Source: Spartobacteria bacterium UBA695
GTDB taxonomy: Bacteria; Verrucomicrobiota; Verrucomicrobiia; Chthoniobacterales; Chthoniobacteraceae
NCBI GenBank assembly: GCA_002298145.1
Contig: DBMP01000025.1
Location: 226,616-290,615 of the forward strand
Direction of reading: 5' to 3'
Length of the DNA: 64,000 nucleotides
Shown: piece by piece, positions 63,124-64,000 of the stretch
Layout of the letters: every line of letters begins with the position of its first letter
How positions within the stretch are numbered: the first letter of the stretch is position 1
Made by a program: the position numbers and the translations under genes
The notes under the pieces: generated by a model
Told to the model about the DNA's origin: nothing
Databases searched by the model: none
What the model saw: the letters and a program-made list of their open reading frames with translations, nothing else

Positions 63124-63966
63124 ATGAGACTGGGCTGTATCTTCAAGACCCTGACGATCCTGGGGCTGAGCACGGCGGTTTTCGGTTCCGCCGGGTGGTT
63201 CGGCTACCAGTTGATTGTCAAGCCGCAGCAGGCACCTCCCGGAGAGCTGGCCGCGGGGAAGTCCGCGCCGCCGCCGGACCCGAGCCTACCCGATTTCGAG
63301 AAAACGATGAAGGTGGCCAGCGGCCGCGATTTGGTGAAAACCCGCGACGCGCTGGAGCGGTTTATCGAGAATTACCCGTTTTCGACCAAGCTGGATGAGA
63401 CGCGCAAGGCGCTCGGCAAGGTGAATAGCGACATTTTTTTCTCAACGGTGGATTCGCCAGACAAGGTCCGTTACGAGATTCGCTCAGGCGATGCCCTGGG
63501 GAAGATCGAGCGGAAGCTCAAGACGACGGGGGAGCTGATTATGCGCTGCAATAATCTGGATGACCCGCGACGCCTGCGCATCGGCCAGGTGTTGCTGGTG
63601 ACTCCGGCGGATTTTTCGGTGACGGTGGACCGCAAGACGCGGGTGGTGACGCTGTTTAATCAGGGGAAGTTTTTCCGCGAGTACGCCGCGCAAAGCTGGA
63701 ATGTCCCGGCGCCAAAGAAGGGGACGGAGAAGCAGCCGATCGCGGCGAAGGTGACGCGGAAGATGGCTTGGCGCGACGGGAATCCGGTGAATTTCCCGGC
63801 CAAGGAGTATATGGGCAGCGACCGCTGGGTGGAGACGAGCGCCAAGGGGTATGCGTTTTTTACAGAGGGGGGCCAGAAGCCGGTCTACGGCATCGGAATC
63901 GCTCCGGATGAAATGGAGGAGATTTCGACGCTCCTCAAGCAAGGCGTGCCCGTCAACATTAAGTAG
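63124..63966 (+). CDS. LysM protein with degenerate L,D-transpeptidase-like tail
   Basis: A 280-residue membrane-anchored protein (hydrophobic segment residues 7-32). A linker (PPPDPSLPDFEKTM) and helical part lead to a LysM domain (about 116-160: YEIRSGDALGKIERKLKTTG, RIGQVLLVTP), then VTVDRKTRVVTLFNQGKFFREY, resembling the first strands of YkuD L,D-transpeptidases. The catalytic H-x(n)-SxGC block is missing; the tail goes straight to GIGIAPDEMEEISTLLKQG and VPVNIK, the usual end of the fold. It likely binds peptidoglycan without transpeptidase activity. Confidence 0.8.
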   Translation: MRLGCIFKTLTILGLSTAVFGSAGWFGYQLIVKPQQAPPGELAAGKSAPPPDPSLPDFEKTMKVASGRDLVKTRDALERFIENYPFSTKLDETRKALGKVNSDIFFSTVDSPDKVRYEIRSGDALGKIERKLKTTGELIMRCNNLDDPRRLRIGQVLLVTPADFSVTVDRKTRVVTLFNQGKFFREYAAQSWNVPAPKKGTEKQPIAAKVTRKMAWRDGNPVNFPAKEYMGSDRWVETSAKGYAFFTEGGQKPVYGIGIAPDEMEEISTLLKQGVPVNIK

Positions 63967-63972
63967 GATTTA

Positions 63973-64000
63973 GCCGCAAAAAGGCAGAGGGCTCACGCAA
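63973..64000. repeat. Interspersed repeat at right edge
   Basis: Following the LysM gene, 63979-64000 is the reverse complement of 46909-46930 with one mismatch in 22. The element begins GCCGCAAAAAGGC and runs beyond the window, so its inner arms cannot be seen. Confidence 0.7.

Overview
The window is a gene-dense, GC-rich chromosomal segment with about 59 protein genes and one tRNA gene. It suggests a Gram-negative, probably heterotrophic bacterium. A PVC-group member (Verrucomicrobiota) fits best. This is inferred from two heptosyltransferase-type GT9 enzymes, a PEP-CTERM exported protein, a separate CYTH and CHAD pair, many exported proteins with few characterised relatives, and high third-position GC that leaves very long antisense frames open. 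No rRNA, phage, IS element or CRISPR array was seen.

Region 1 (1-25.9 kb) is rich in surface-glycan genes. It opens with tandem paralogues of a GlfT2-like galactofuranosyltransferase, followed by two GT-B glycosyltransferases and a GT9 enzyme. A housekeeping block comes next: carB, an exported Pro/Thr-repeat protein, alr, a RelE/ParE-fold protein, an acyltransferase-SGNH protein, CYTH/CHAD, an MGDG-synthase-like glycosyltransferase, a PHP phosphatase and a divergent dihydropteroate synthase. A second glycan block runs leftward: a GT2, gmd (GDP-mannose 4,6-dehydratase), glf (UDP-galactopyranose mutase), another GT2, a GT4 with an extra C-terminal region, and a coiled-coil protein. glf would supply the UDP-galactofuranose that the GlfT2-like enzymes need, so the two blocks probably serve one galactofuranose-containing surface glycan.

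Region 2 (26-35.7 kb) holds a TVP38/DedA-type membrane protein and a small locus of two divergent, paralogous ribbon-helix-helix-like proteins with mirrored operator-like repeats. It also holds an isochorismatase-fold hydrolase, the gltBD glutamate synthase operon and endonuclease IV.

Region 3 (35.8-46.7 kb) contains a discoidin-SGNH exported hydrolase, then an Rrf2 (YwnA-like) regulator and an NAD(P)-binding oxidoreductase, each preceded by a matching 19-bp operator. The psd-pssA pair (phosphatidylethanolamine synthesis) follows. A TetR regulator precedes an old-yellow-enzyme and a ferredoxin-nitroreductase, which looks like an electrophile-response operon. A YmdB-type phosphoesterase, an exported amidase and an aldo/keto reductase complete the region.

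Region 4 (46.7-64 kb) has a long leftward gene string: thiD, a Trm112-like protein, an ABC-2 exporter pair, a TPR-like protein, a metallophosphoesterase, a heptosyltransferase and an AraC regulator. It also has apaG, an orphan sulfate-binding protein, a YhaM-like HD nuclease, an exported trypsin-fold protein, and gpmI - tRNA-Gln - HAD phosphatase. The end carries a PEP-CTERM protein flanked by short direct repeats, an exported TPR protein, an unrecognised 172-residue protein, and a LysM protein whose L,D-transpeptidase-like tail lacks the catalytic cysteine motif.

The strongest leads are the GlfT2-like tandem pair with glf, the mirrored RHH locus, the Rrf2 two-operator regulon, the degenerate L,D-transpeptidase, and an interspersed repeat found both at 46.8-46.9 kb and at the right edge.
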